Position numbers and translations under genes: made by a program
Part shown: one piece after another, positions 10,758 to 22,264 of the stretch
How positions within the stretch are numbered: position 1 is the first letter of the stretch
Layout: each line of letters opens with the position of its first letter
Source of the DNA: Rotaria socialis
Taxonomy: Eukaryota > Rotifera > Eurotatoria > Philodinida > Philodinidae
Length of the DNA stretch: 64,000 bases
Assembly: GCA_905331475.1 (NCBI GenBank)
Contig: CAJNYU010003264.1
Coordinates: forward strand, 1 to 64,000
Direction: 5' to 3'
The notes under the pieces: model-generated
What the model saw: the letters and a program-made list of their open reading frames with translations, nothing else
Database searches by the model: none
Told to the model about the DNA's origin: nothing

Positions 10758-13111
10758 TTATCGTCGTCGTCGTCGTCGTCGACGACGATGAAGTTTGAAT
10801 TTCGGTTGAATTAACATACGAACATGTTGAAATGAATAGTGTCGATCAGTTCTCCAGCCTATCCATAGAATGCCTGTATTCAATGGTACAAGTCCATCGG
10901 TACGTGTGGGTAAACGTCCATTCAGTTGTACGTGTGCGCATTCTGTACCGGAATGAAACCACCAACCAACACCGCCATGTAAGTTCGAACAATTAACATT
11001 TTCTACAGCATAATGATCGTAAGTTGAAAACGGAAAATTATGATGCCAACGAGAAAAACCTATTTACAAAAAAAATCGTGTTAAGAACGCAGGTCTCTCG
11101 AATGATTAATCATTCTGAGAAACGAATGAATGTGCATAATATCGACCTGCATTATTTAAGAGGCACTTGAAATATGTTCGTGCGATGTTAAGTTTTTATA
11201 GAAGTAATTCAACAATAAACTAGGTCTGCGTTTGTACGAAGTTTTCACTCGATCCAGTCATTTTTTCGTAGTATTCTTGATGCACATTATCTCATCTCGG
11301 CAAGAACGAAACATGATCAGCTAGCTAGGTTTACTTTTTACACTCGAAGAGTTAAAATTAGGACATAGTTGCTGATGCTCATTACAACGAGATTGTGTCA
11401 TTCTTGTACTGAATCGCACAGAAATTGCAATCAGGTAGTAGTTCTTACATAAGAATGAAACGTAATTGTTACATAACTAGCAGTTGTTTGCTAATATAAG
11501 ATTTCTCTAATTTTTGTTTTACTATCGATGTGTACACTTAAACTATTATAGCCAGGGTTACCCAATTCAAATTTTTGGTAATCAGAGAATTTTTTTCCTA
11601 AATCAGGAGTGCTTTTTTTTCGGCATTCAACAGTCAATCGATGATTTTTATCTGATAACTTCCGATTTTTCACTCATAGACGCATTAACCTCGTCTCCTA
11701 TAATGGGATTGATGCTGAAAATTTTCCTTGTAGGCGAATTAGAATGCTGATTTCATAAAAGTCATTTAAACACATAGTAAAAACTACTTAGCCAATTTAC
11801 TCAACAATTCGGGACACTACTTAAATCTAACAATCGAATATATGCTTCGAAAAACAAATTTCGGAATTTTTTGGATTTTCAAGGTTGACATCAGGCAGCC
11901 TTCTTGGATGTGCACTTTTTTATTAAAATATATGTTGTAGATATGTGTAAAGAGTATCTTTGTTTCGAATCCGTTAGAGTAAAACACGAGCCCAAAAAAC
12001 CTTTCCGCATTTTTTCAACATTTGAAAAAAGCTCCACAAGTTTCCGGACTTTCAAGTTCGACATCTGGCAACACTGAAAATGAGTGTTCATTATCATGGC
12101 TCATCTGATTGCGACTATCATTCCATATATAAGTTTAACGTTCCCGTAGATTTGTTTTTTTCTCTTGCAAATCGCTATAGGTTCAAAACGAAGCTAATTG
12201 TCACATGAGAAAAATCAGGAGATTTGATAACTCTGATTATAAGTAGAAATCGACGATTAATTCTTTTTATTCTCTATAAAATAACTTACTATCAGCCTTA
12301 TTATACGGTTCCATAGTTCCGTTATATTCTCCGATTTGCAATCTATATTCATCTCTTTGATTTGAAATTCGAAATAATTCATAGGTTGCTACACGAGTTT
12401 CATTGTACCAATCGGTTAATTCAATTTTAAGACGACATTGATAATTATTAGTTAACCAATAGAGATTTTCATTTCCAATCCAAAAGTCAGTTTGATTTAA
12501 ACTATTGCCAAAGCCTCGCCGATATTCGAGCCAAGATCGATTAAAACTAATTGAATTAGTTTGTCGACTTTGAACAACAACCCATTCATAATATTCTTGA
12601 TCATTACGTAGTATCGGACAGAAAACATTCGATATTGTTTCATTTAATCCAAAATGTAATTCTAAACATTGTGTAGTTGGATCTTGTGTTGGATGTAAAA
12701 ATATATGGCAAGAACAATTGGTACTACTACTACTAAAAGCTAAGATGAAGAAGACAAAAGAAAATAAATTTTTACTTAAACTCACAATTTTTGATTATTC
12801 CATTGATCGCGAGGAGTATGATGAGAATTTAAATTATGATTTGCATTAATAACAGTGATTATTGCTTCTTGTCTACTACTAAATTCCTGAAGTCGAATAT
12901 AGACAATGAGTAACATAATAGCATAGAAGAAAAAATGAATTAGTACAAAATAACATCGTTCCACTGTATTATCAGATATTTTTGGTGGGTATCGTCGAAA
13001 TTTGACTAAGGAAGCATGTGAATTATTCATTGTCGTTGTTGTAGTTGGTAGCATATGAAAAGAGGTACAATTCTGTTTTAATTCTGTAGAATTCAATTGC
13101 TTTGTTAACAT
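10758..13111 (-). CDS. Type II membrane protein with fibrinogen C-terminal domain
   Basis: Three exons on the minus strand, 13111-12786, 12732-12290 and 11059-10758; lengths sum to 1,071 bases (356 residues) with consistent phases. The cytoplasmic N-terminus is Thr/Asn-rich, one membrane helix lies at about 53-72, and the ectodomain from about residue 125 is a fibrinogen-related domain: WVVVQSRQ, WLEYRRGFGN, FWIGNENLYWLT, FSTYDHYA, GGVGWWFHSGTEC and the closing IQPK are all recognisable. Secreted or membrane FReD proteins bind sugars or acetyl groups and often act in innate recognition; the ligand here is unknown. Oddity: after the domain the protein ends in nine arginines encoded by a (CGA/CGT)n microsatellite at 10761-10787. 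The second intron (11060-12289) is unusually long. Confidence 0.85.
10761..10790. repeat. Trinucleotide microsatellite encoding a poly-Arg tail
   Basis: Seven TCG units followed by two ACG and one ATG on the plus strand. On the minus strand this is CAT CGT CGT then seven CGA codons, directly before the TAA of the fibrinogen-domain gene, so the repeat is translated as His plus nine Arg. Confidence 0.85.
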
Positions 13112-14137
13112 AACAATGTACTACAGCCATCCACTATTATTTATTTATTAAGATACATGTTCATTTTTTTTGTTCTACGAGTAAAAAAATTTCCCTCACA
13201 AAAAAAGAAAATCGTCAGAACGACTGAAGTAGCACGCGATTCAATTACATAAGATTGTAATAGTAAACCTTCAAGAAAAGGAATAATGTAATTTAATTGT
13301 TTAATTCTTTTAACAGGCGCTTAATGACCGACAGAGAGAGAGAGAGAGAGAAATGAAGACGAAAAAATAAACAAGACATGATTTTTCTTTTATAGAATAT
13401 CTGCAGATAATTGTAAAACGATAGAGGAGCACTTAATAGATCACTCCCCCATTTCCGATACTATTAGAGAACGTCTGATCAGAAAATTTTCTTAATGCTA
13501 CAAAATACAAAAAGCTCGATGTCGAAATTTCCTACACGAGATATTATAAGTACGAGGACTAAATTTTTTGTTAAAGACAAGAAATATTTTCAAACAAAAA
13601 AAAAAGGTTATCGTAAAAAATTTCTCTGATGAATTAGGAGAGAGTTTTCACGTAAGATAGGCAATTCTTTGAATCATCTAGAGTTTAGAAAAAAAAACTG
13701 AAAATTTCCAGTAGTCACTCTTAAAAGATTTATAATAAAACTATAAATCTCGATATTATACTTTTTTTTAGATAGAACTCAATCGAATGTTTCACGACAT
13801 ATAAAAACAAAACAATCGAAATTAATAACTGGAAAGAATATTTTATCAAAATGCAGCATGAATAAGAACAAGATTAAATACATCTAGAAGTCGTGCCTTC
13901 CGGAGGATGTATACCTATTTATTTTGAAGAGACCCAATAATCAGCAACTTCGCGAAAGAAAAATTTAATATTCAACATAATGCGATTGTCTAGGCTGAAA
14001 TGCTTAATTACACATCGGCATGAGTCGTTTGACTGTTATTTTCTTTTTTTTTTTCATCGTTCTATAAAAGTCATCCTGATGATATAGACACGAAGAGCGC
14101 TAATTCGAATTTTTTTTTTCAAGATATTTCGAAATTT
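13112..14137. other. Divergent intergenic region
   Basis: About 1 kb between the fibrinogen-domain gene (-) and FRA10AC1 (+). A GA microsatellite lies at about 13331-13351. No gene seen. Confidence 0.5.
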
Positions 14138-15886
14138 ATGGCACGAATAGCTGATTTAGCTACGGTACCTTGAAATATAATTTAATAGGCTATTTATTTC
14201 TGTCGATTTTTGTATAGGTCGGCGACGTATCGGATCTCAATTCTGAATTTGATAATAATGAAACCGATGAAAAAAAGTAAAATACGATTAATAAAATTTA
14301 TTTATACATATTTAATTTGTTTCAGACGAAAACGTAACGATCTTTGTGAAAAAGTAACTTTCCGTCAGACAACTGGCCTCGCACAAAAAGATGATCGAAT
14401 ACAAAATTCGAATAGGTTTTATATTCATTATCTATCGTACGGAAAAATATTTGTTGAATACAATTTTTCTAGAGAACGATTTCGGTCACAATTTATGGCG
14501 ATGAATGCATTTGAGCGTCATAAACGGCTAATCAATGATTATGTTCGTTATTATTCAAAAGAAAAATCATTTGATGCTGTTTTTAAACGTGATACGTAAG
14601 TGAGTTTGAATAGTCTTTGTTTCCTTGCATTGATCAAAAGATTTTTTTGCTGTTAATTCTTAGTACAAATGATAAAACCGATATTGATATTATACGCAGT
14701 GAACATCGATTTCTATGGGACGACGAAGAAGATGGACCAGAAGAAACATGGTAATTAAATTTTGGTTTGATTAAAAAATTCTCTGTTTTGCTTTTTTTCA
14801 GGGAAAAGCGTTTAGCTAAAAAATATTATGATAAACTATTTAAAGAATATTGTATATGTGACCTAAGTCATTGGCAAGAGAAGAAAATTGCAATGCGTTG
14901 GCGTATCGATCGAGAAATTGTAAGCGGAAAAGGTAATGTCGGAGATTTGTTTTATCGTACTCAAAATTGTTCTGAACGTATGACGTCGTTAAAAATTCAG
15001 AGGTCCCAATCGCTCCAATTCTAGTTCAATCGCTATTGATCGAATCAGAAATAAAAGATATTCAATGTTTAAACTTGTACTGAGATTTCCATGACAGGAC
15101 TAGCCATGCGACTATCTAGATTTGAGCCGAGAAAGAAAACTTAGAAAAATGTTTCAACAAAGATTCTATTAGCTTTCCGGGTTAATATTAGCAATCTATG
15201 TCGTTAGCGTTCTACAGGAGTTTCAAATTACAGAAACGTTTGTGTTTATCAAACTTCTCGGGTGCCCTCGAGCTGGTCGCCTGCCTTCTTAATTTCTTAT
15301 AACATACATGGAAAACAAGAAGAAATGTCAATCAATTTTTTCTCTATGTTTTAGGTCAATTTATCTGTGGTGAAAAACGATGTGACGAGAAAGAACATTT
15401 ACGAAGTTGGGAAGTTCTATTCGGTTATGTTGAACATGGAAAGAAACGAGACGCTTTAGTTAAATTGAGTAAGTACAAAGATAAATTATTTCAATCAAAT
15501 TTTGAATTTCACCTCTCAAGGATTATGTCCATCATGTACAAAAAAACTTCATTTTGGTCATAAGTAAGACTTTTGTTTTCGCTTCATACAATTCAACAAT
15601 TTTTCTTTTGCTTTTAGAGTGAAAGAAATTGTACCTAAAGAAAAAGAATCAGAGCCTGAAGTCACTGAAATCGATCAATCTGTATCTGTACAGAAAAAAA
15701 GTCGTCTTGATACTGACGATGATACAACAACGATACCTGACGATGGTAAAATGTGGTCACAACCATTAGCAGAAGCACGAGAGACAACAAGGTCAGTAGT
15801 TTTGTTTTTACATTGAATATTTATTTATTAATTTCTATTTTAGAGAAGACGAATTCGAAGAATATCTTCAAACGCTATTCTTCTAA
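14138..15886 (+). CDS. FRA10AC1: FRA10AC1 homologue (nuclear splicing-associated protein)
   Basis: Ten exons: 14138-14164, 14218-14276, 14326-14415, 14473-14595, 14664-14750, 14802-14932, 15355-15468, 15521-15563, 15618-15791 and 15844-15886; total 891 bases, 296 residues. The conserved core is clear: AFERHKRLINDYVRYY, DKTDIDIIRSEHRFLW, EKRLAKKYYDKLFKEYCI, ISGKG-like then QFICG, SWEVLFGYVEHGKKRDALVK and a Cys-x2-Cys, and the tail ends DEFEEYLQTLFF as in the human protein. Vertebrate FRA10AC1 is nuclear and found with spliceosomes. The third intron (14416-14472) is a stop-free multiple of three, so retention would keep the frame. The first exon is inferred. An AATAAA lies at 15907. Confidence 0.92.
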
Positions 15887-15971
15887 ACTGTATATTTAAT
15901 CTGTTGAATAAAACAATTCTACGTAAAAAGAAAAGGATTTTCTGTTTCGTTTTGTTTTTGTAATTTCATTT

Positions 15972-17277
15972 TTAAATCTCAGAACCATCACGTAATTTTC
16001 TTTGAAACAACTCATCGATAATTTCTGCAATAATCAATGAATTTGAATTCGCTGATATAACCCATAGAGCAAAAAGATTATCAATCGGAAAGCAACGACG
16101 ATAGTATCGAAATTCTTTTCTTCGTGCTAAATGACTTCCAGGAATCAATTCTAAATGTTGGGCAAGATAAAGATTTCGTGAATGACGAAAAAAGATTTGA
16201 TGTATAATATGAATCGTATGAAAAATTGTTATTATTAACAATATTGCAAACCACAACCATAATAGAAAATACAGTTTTTCAATAAATATATTTATTACAA
16301 GTATGCATTCAACTGTATATTTATGACGTTCGCCTAATTCACGTATTTGAAAGTCGCATAATGTTATACGCGGAAATAATCGACTTTCGGGTAGTGAAAA
16401 ATCAGAAAGTAATTTTTTAAATACATTAAAACCATATTCAATATAATTTATATCATGATAACTGAGAAAATATTGAAGAAATAATATTTGCAAGATTAAA
16501 TTCAATATATAAAGAATTCGAATGAATATATACAGACACGCTAGAGATGAGCCGGTACGCGCATGGCAAAATAAACGAAATCGACGATAGACACGTTCAA
16601 ATAGCGACACACCAGGACGGTGGGCGATACTAACATATTCTTGGTATCGTTCGAGACAATCAGAAATATACTGTATCACTAATAAATTGCGTACAAAAAA
16701 TAGACATGATTCATTTAATATCTATGTAATTTGAGACAAACCTTTATTTCGATTATTTTCGTCATCATATGATTCGCACTCGTTCGATACATCTACAAGA
16801 TTTCCAATTGATATGCCAATTCTATCATTGAACGATTGCCAGATTATACGTGGCAAACTAAAGCACAGTGCTTGCAGTAAGAGAACGAAATTAATCCATT
16901 GGTAATATTTTAATGTTCGTTCACGTCGCAGTTCAGGATCTTTTGGAATTATCTCATGCCGTGGTACATGATATGTATTTTGTATATAACATAATAGATT
17001 TGTATAATCTTCATAGTTGCCATTAAATTGAGCCGGAACCCAACATTCCAATGGTTGACCTGTTGTCATAGAGAAGCATTTTTGTAAATCTACCGACTTC
17101 TTTTTTTCTCGTCTTACCAGCAAATTGATATGTCGAAACGGCAATACAAAAGCAAACTAATACGGCAACTGTGTACCGATTGTGAAGTCGATCTATGAGA
17201 AGATCATCATAGCTGTCTCCTTTTTGTCTTTTGCCGGCAAATCTTTTTGCATTATCGATAACGTTAGTGAAATCCAT
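15972..17277 (-). CDS. Innexin (gap-junction channel subunit)
   Basis: Three exons on the minus strand, 17277-17118, 17059-16742 and 16678-15972, give 394 residues. Four membrane helices are visible; the second holds the family hallmark YYQWINFVLLLQAL, in which the usual VPF is INF. Extracellular loop 1 has two Cys (ECWVPAQF, LLCYIQNTY) and loop 2 has two (TLCDF, TVECIL), the pairs that lock innexin hemichannels. Innexins form intercellular channels in non-vertebrate animals. Loss of the Pro in the YYQWxP signature is notable because that Pro is linked to gating in related channels. The gene converges on FRA10AC1 with only 85 bases between the stop codons, so the 3' UTRs probably overlap. Confidence 0.93.
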
Positions 17278-19829
17278 TGTAGGAGAATTATTTATTCAAA
17301 GTAGTAAACTTAAAATAAAACAAATTTATAGTTACAATTCAAAGAAAAGTTTACATTAAACTTCCCAGCGTCAATCGTGCTCATGACTGAATTTAGTCTA
17401 CAGTTAAGAGAAAAGCAGTAGCAGCAGCGCAAAATAGAAAGTGAACGAATATTCTTTCACGAATACAGATGGAACGAAACGACCAGCGGTTTTACTTGCT
17501 GAGGAAAGAAACAAAAAAGAACACCTAGATAAATATAAGATAAAATAGAACAAAGAACCTTGCGAGGTAAATATTCTTTCGACGAGTAATAAAACACAAA
17601 GAGATCTGTATGAATACGTTTTGTACTCTTCTGTTGGCAATAAATGAAAAGAAAAGAACGTGTACATTGAAAAAATGTCATATTTACAATTTCTCTTTGC
17701 TTTTTTTTGGATTCTGATAATTATATTATCGCTATGTGACGCCTCTATAGATTTTAAATTCATTTTTTTGACTAAAGCAATGCTCAACTTTCTTGGAACA
17801 GAAATCTAAAGCATAGGAACACATTTGGCTTCTTAAGCAGAGCATTGCTGATGATAAATTAGGCCAAAAAGAAAAGAAATTGCTTAGTTTCGCATTAAAT
17901 CGAAGGCCCTTAACAAGTGCTCACCTTATTTCTAAATGTATGAAGTGCATCATTTGATCTAATGTCAACAGCGTCTTTTATCATGTCTAAAAATCAGTAT
18001 GCTCGAAGCAATTTCTTTATATTTGACACGTTGCATTTAAAGTATAATAGTAGAAGCAATCAATCTAAAGATTGATTATATAACATATGCAGAAGAAGAG
18101 GCACGATAAGAATATATTTACATTAGATTCAACATGTTTTCTTAATAAGACATAGAGAACAGTTTCAAACATTCATAATTCTGCTAATGGCCAACTAACA
18201 AATGAAATTTTAATTAGGTTGACATTTTTTGAAGAGATAAAAGATATAATCATGCATGATTTTTTGCAAAAATACGATCATAATTATGACTAATTCTTCG
18301 CGCCAGAATCAAGAAGGGATCGATGCATGATGCACATTTTGAAAAAAGCTGCAATGACTATTTCAGTGGTTTTATTGTGTAAAGGAAAACTAATCGTTGT
18401 ACGAGAAGTGAATTACATTACTCGCCTAGCTTTTGATTGAAAGAAATATCTACAACTTTACAACAGCCGGACGAACACGTTGAAAAGTATGAAAATGTGT
18501 ACAAGTCTACTTTTCTCTTTTCATTATGATTTACATGATGATATGCGAGGGCCTGCTGAAAAACATTAATGACTGTATCAAAATTAATGTCATTGCGATA
18601 TTAATAGATTTTGTTTTCTTTTAAATTAGTTTATAGTGCTTTTATTGAAGAACTAATCCATGTATATCGTGCTATCATTCAAGGAGATTATCTTCAAGAA
18701 CGATTTCAATAACTGAAAAACAAATGCAAAGTTGATTTATTGTTTCCATTATATAGATATATTCTTTTTTTGTTTTTCTTTCGCACGTAAGATCGGTTGT
18801 ATGCGCAACGCAATCAAGCGTATCGTTTCGTTGTACGCAGCCTTGTACAGGTACCTTGTTGAGACCTATTCTGCTCCCAGTAGTTTATTATAGAAAGATT
18901 GACAAAAAGAAATAGATCATTCGAAAAACATAAAATTCATAATTAGTCAAAACAAGCAGGTAGCATTACGGACCATAAAGAGCCCATGACAGAAAATTTT
19001 TCTCGTATATTAAATTTTGTTACTTTCGCTGTAGTCTGGCAAAATACGACACATTACGTTTACTTATTCAATTTAATAACACTTGTAGAATAAAAAATAT
19101 TTGCTGCTTTACTTTCTAGAAAATTGCTCTACAAAAATTCTTAGGAATACTGGGAAAGTGTAAATTTGCAGGATAATATGTACGGTCCTTTCTTCACCTG
19201 TGAGTCATATGCAATCAGCAGGAAGAGTTATAATCTCAAGTTAAATTGTACAAAAGCATATCTTGATCTTTCAAAACAAATAGAGAATTTCCTTCAATTG
19301 GTTTTTTCCCATCATTCGGCTCAGCAACATCAAGTTTTCAAGTTTGTGACTTTCTGTTATTTGTAAAACATATGCCGTAGCGTTGACTTCATGTCGAAAA
19401 CGTTTTGTTCAATTTTGGAATAGATCTACAATTAGTAGAAGATTTTTGCATCGGACTTCTTGCGTAAATAGAAATCGTTGCTTGCATAGTTACGACAATC
19501 ATCCAAGTAAAAACAATCGACGTTTGTCTGTGAAAAAACCCTTATTTTTATTCATGAATGTTTACTATGTGCTTTAGTTCTTCTAAAATTATCTTGCATA
19601 TGATTTTCCATAATTCATGCGTGTACACAGACCTGAAAGGCTATTGTATTTTTCGAATTACTTATGCAGTGTTTGATTTCCTTAGTATTCATGCGTCGAT
19701 TGTGAATCAAAAACAAACTAAAAACATAAGAGAGGGATAGAAAGGGAAAAAACGGCGTGAGTAGTGTAGGCATCAAAAGCAAAAGCATGCAAGTTGAACA
19801 GAAGAAGAAAACGATAAAGTGTTTTACTA
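17278..19829. other. Gene-poor stretch
   Basis: About 2.5 kb, A+T-rich. Overlapping minus-strand frames at 17404-17787 and several short plus-strand frames at 19166-19740 show no domain and no splice support. One exon-like segment at about 18628-18711 is described under findings. Otherwise nothing recognised. Confidence 0.45.
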
Positions 19830-19860
19830 TTGCCTTTCCTAGGGATTTTTGTTATTCAAG

Positions 19861-20209
19861 ATGCAGATTCAATTGAGTTCGATCAGTATTATTTTTGCTT
19901 GTCTATTGGTATTCAGGAGTTTTATTATCGACAACAAAGTTGGAGCTCGAGCTGTTACTGGAGATGTAGAAGATGCTGCGATGCAACACATGGAATTGCC
20001 TCATTTAGCACTTCGAGAACAACGAGATGCTGATATGTAAACTTGACGAGAACGGTGATGCACTTCAAGAAGAGGAACGCTTTATAGACAACGAAACTGC
20101 GAATGCCGAAAATAAGTTAGATGGTCGTGAAATTGAAAGGGCTGATTCTCCTGAAGAAAATAACGAATCTCGTAGAACTCTAGATGATAACGATGACGAG
20201 AGAACTTAA
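19861..20209 (+). CDS. Small secreted acidic protein, frame interrupted
   Basis: From the ATG at 19861 a signal-peptide-like start (MQIQLSSISIIFACLLVF) leads into 60 codons, ending with TAA at 20038. The next frame then continues open from about 20027 to 20209 with a highly acidic, Asn/Glu/Asp-rich sequence that ends DDNDDERT-stop. The strong acidic bias on both sides suggests one protein split by a one-base shift or a very short intron near 20027-20075. No known family. It could be a secreted peptide precursor, but clear dibasic cleavage sites are few. Confidence 0.4.
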
Positions 20210-20962
20210 ACAACGAATCTGACTAACATAATTCTACAGACAGAAAGAGAATTGGATGAATACAAAATTAATGTAGATATTTGCTTATATAAATAGAACC
20301 AGTACCCAACAATTTAAACTAGCTCTTGTTTTTATTTAACTAATCATTATCATTTTAAGGGAAGTTGTTGTTTGTCAATTTTGTTCAACTACATTTACGA
20401 AATAGTTAAAAATAAAAATTTATTATGGAAGTGGATTTTGCGTGTCCATTTTTAATGAAATTCGTATTCGCTTACTTCATCCAACGTTAACATTTAAACT
20501 AATTACTTTCATCATATTAGACGACCGCGACCTTCTATTCAGCAGATACCGCGGAGACCGTTACCCTTTACATATCGACTTATGTCTCGACATTACTATT
20601 CTAAAATGTGGTTTTGCTTCTAGATAAACGATGAATTTCAGCTTGCAAAATCTTTTTGAATGGTTTCAATGGATATGAAATATCGCAATCATCAATATGT
20701 AGCTACAATCGATAGTTGATGAAAATTTTCAGGGCTTCGACAAAAATTATTTCGCTATTACTTATTTATCATTTGAAACATAGTACTGAGTTTGAATGTT
20801 TCTAAAACGATTTCTCATCAGGTTCAACTCGAAATGTTTTTTTATTCAAAATCAATATTAGCGAAGTATTGATCAGAAGTATCTCGAAAACGCAAAAAAT
20901 TTTGATTGTAAAGCTTTTAAACAATATTGATTTAGATGAATACATTAAATCTAAAATAATAT
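20210..20962. other. Non-coding stretch
   Basis: A+T-rich; short frames only. Nothing recognised. Confidence 0.45.
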
Positions 20963-21290
20963 AAATGCGGAAACATCGGATTTGCATACGATTGTTATGT
21001 GTACTGCAAAAACTGAGTCGATTTATATATGTTACGAATAATTCTGAGAAAAAAATTTTTTTTGAAAAAATCTCTGTATCCCCCTCAGGGATTGGCTGGT
21101 CAATAATGGTAATGTTGCCGATAACTCAGTCATTTCTTGGCGGATCCCTCTCATCTTCGAACTCGACTGAGATATTGATGAGATCATTGTGTGTACAAAA
21201 TTTCATGGCAATTGGATGAGGCTTTCAAGAGTTATCGTGGTAATGGACACACTGGCCAAATCTATGGTGTACTCACTTTTTGAGTACACA
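20963..21290 (+). repeat. Dispersed repeat family, copy A
   Basis: About 330 bases that match 27858-28192 along their whole length with scattered differences. Both copies start AAATGCGGAA/GCATCGGATTTGCA and end with a hairpin (GTGTACTCA, short loop, TGAGTACAC; here 21267-21289). The stretch TTTCATGG/ACAATTGG/CGAATC... followed by GAGTTATCGTG resembles the 3' tails of some non-LTR-related elements. Non-coding. Confidence 0.75.
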
Positions 21291-22264
21291 ATAAGCTGCG
21301 TGATATGCCATGCAACTTAACGTGTTTCATATTAAAATATCGATCTTAATATGCGATTGTGCTATAGAAAATATTCAGAAATGATAATTTTGACCAGCAA
21401 ACTTTATTCTGGACCTCTCTCTTTATTCATGATGTTTCGCATAGTGTGAGACAAACTTGGATTGAAATAGTCAAAACGCAGATGTCTTAAAATTTTATGA
21501 GATATTACGTAAATATCCCGTTTTCAAGACATTTCTTCTCTTCCAATTGAAGATGTTTCAGATTCGGTCCATAGATAAATCCATTAGATCCCTGGAAATC
21601 GAAAACTTTTCTCTTTTAACCAATAAAGTTAAAGACTAATATTAATGTTAGCATTCCCAAACTTAATCTATTTGAACAAAAAAACAAGAAAAATAGTTCA
21701 ACGCATGTTGCCTATTGAATTCCAGTCATGAAGTGTTAGTAAACGATATTGTTGAAATGAATATATAGATAGGTATTCAAGGACGAATAGATAGAGGCAC
21801 GAAAGAAAAGCACACACACATGGAAATCAACAAGAAAATAATCCATTGATCTTCCTTGATCTTGTCACTTTCAAAAAAAAGCAAAGGAACAGAAAGGAAC
21901 GTTGAATTACAATATATGAAAAGAGTCATGTAGAAGAAAAACAAACGTTGCACAATCCTGAGTTTACTTTTAAAAGAGTAAAATTAACTACTTGAATACT
22001 TCTTTTAATTCATCTAGTCACTAATTTGTTTCGCAATAAAATAAATAAAAGAAAGAATGAATTAATGCTGCAATGTTTTCAATCGCTATTTTCATACAAA
22101 AAAAAAGAAAAGAAAATCTAATCACTTTTGTTTTTCCTTCTGTTGCGTATATATAATCACAGACGCGCAATGTAATAAAAATGAATACAACAAAAGGAAC
22201 AAAACGATGTAAGAAAAAGTTTTAATTTTAATTTTATTTAACTAATCTCTTCTTGTTTATACTT
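21291..22264. other. Non-coding stretch
   Basis: 3' flank of the Na+/Ca2+ exchanger gene; A+T-rich with A-rich runs. No gene seen. Confidence 0.45.

Noticed and set aside
11553-12076. Possible hAT element in the fibrinogen-gene intron
   Set aside because: Ends (CAGGGTTACCC and CAGTGTTGCCA) agree only weakly and no target duplication is visible.
17404-17787. Overlapping minus-strand frames upstream of the innexin gene
   Set aside because: Two frames open over the same low-complexity DNA, Phe/Leu/Ser-rich, no splice sites or domain.
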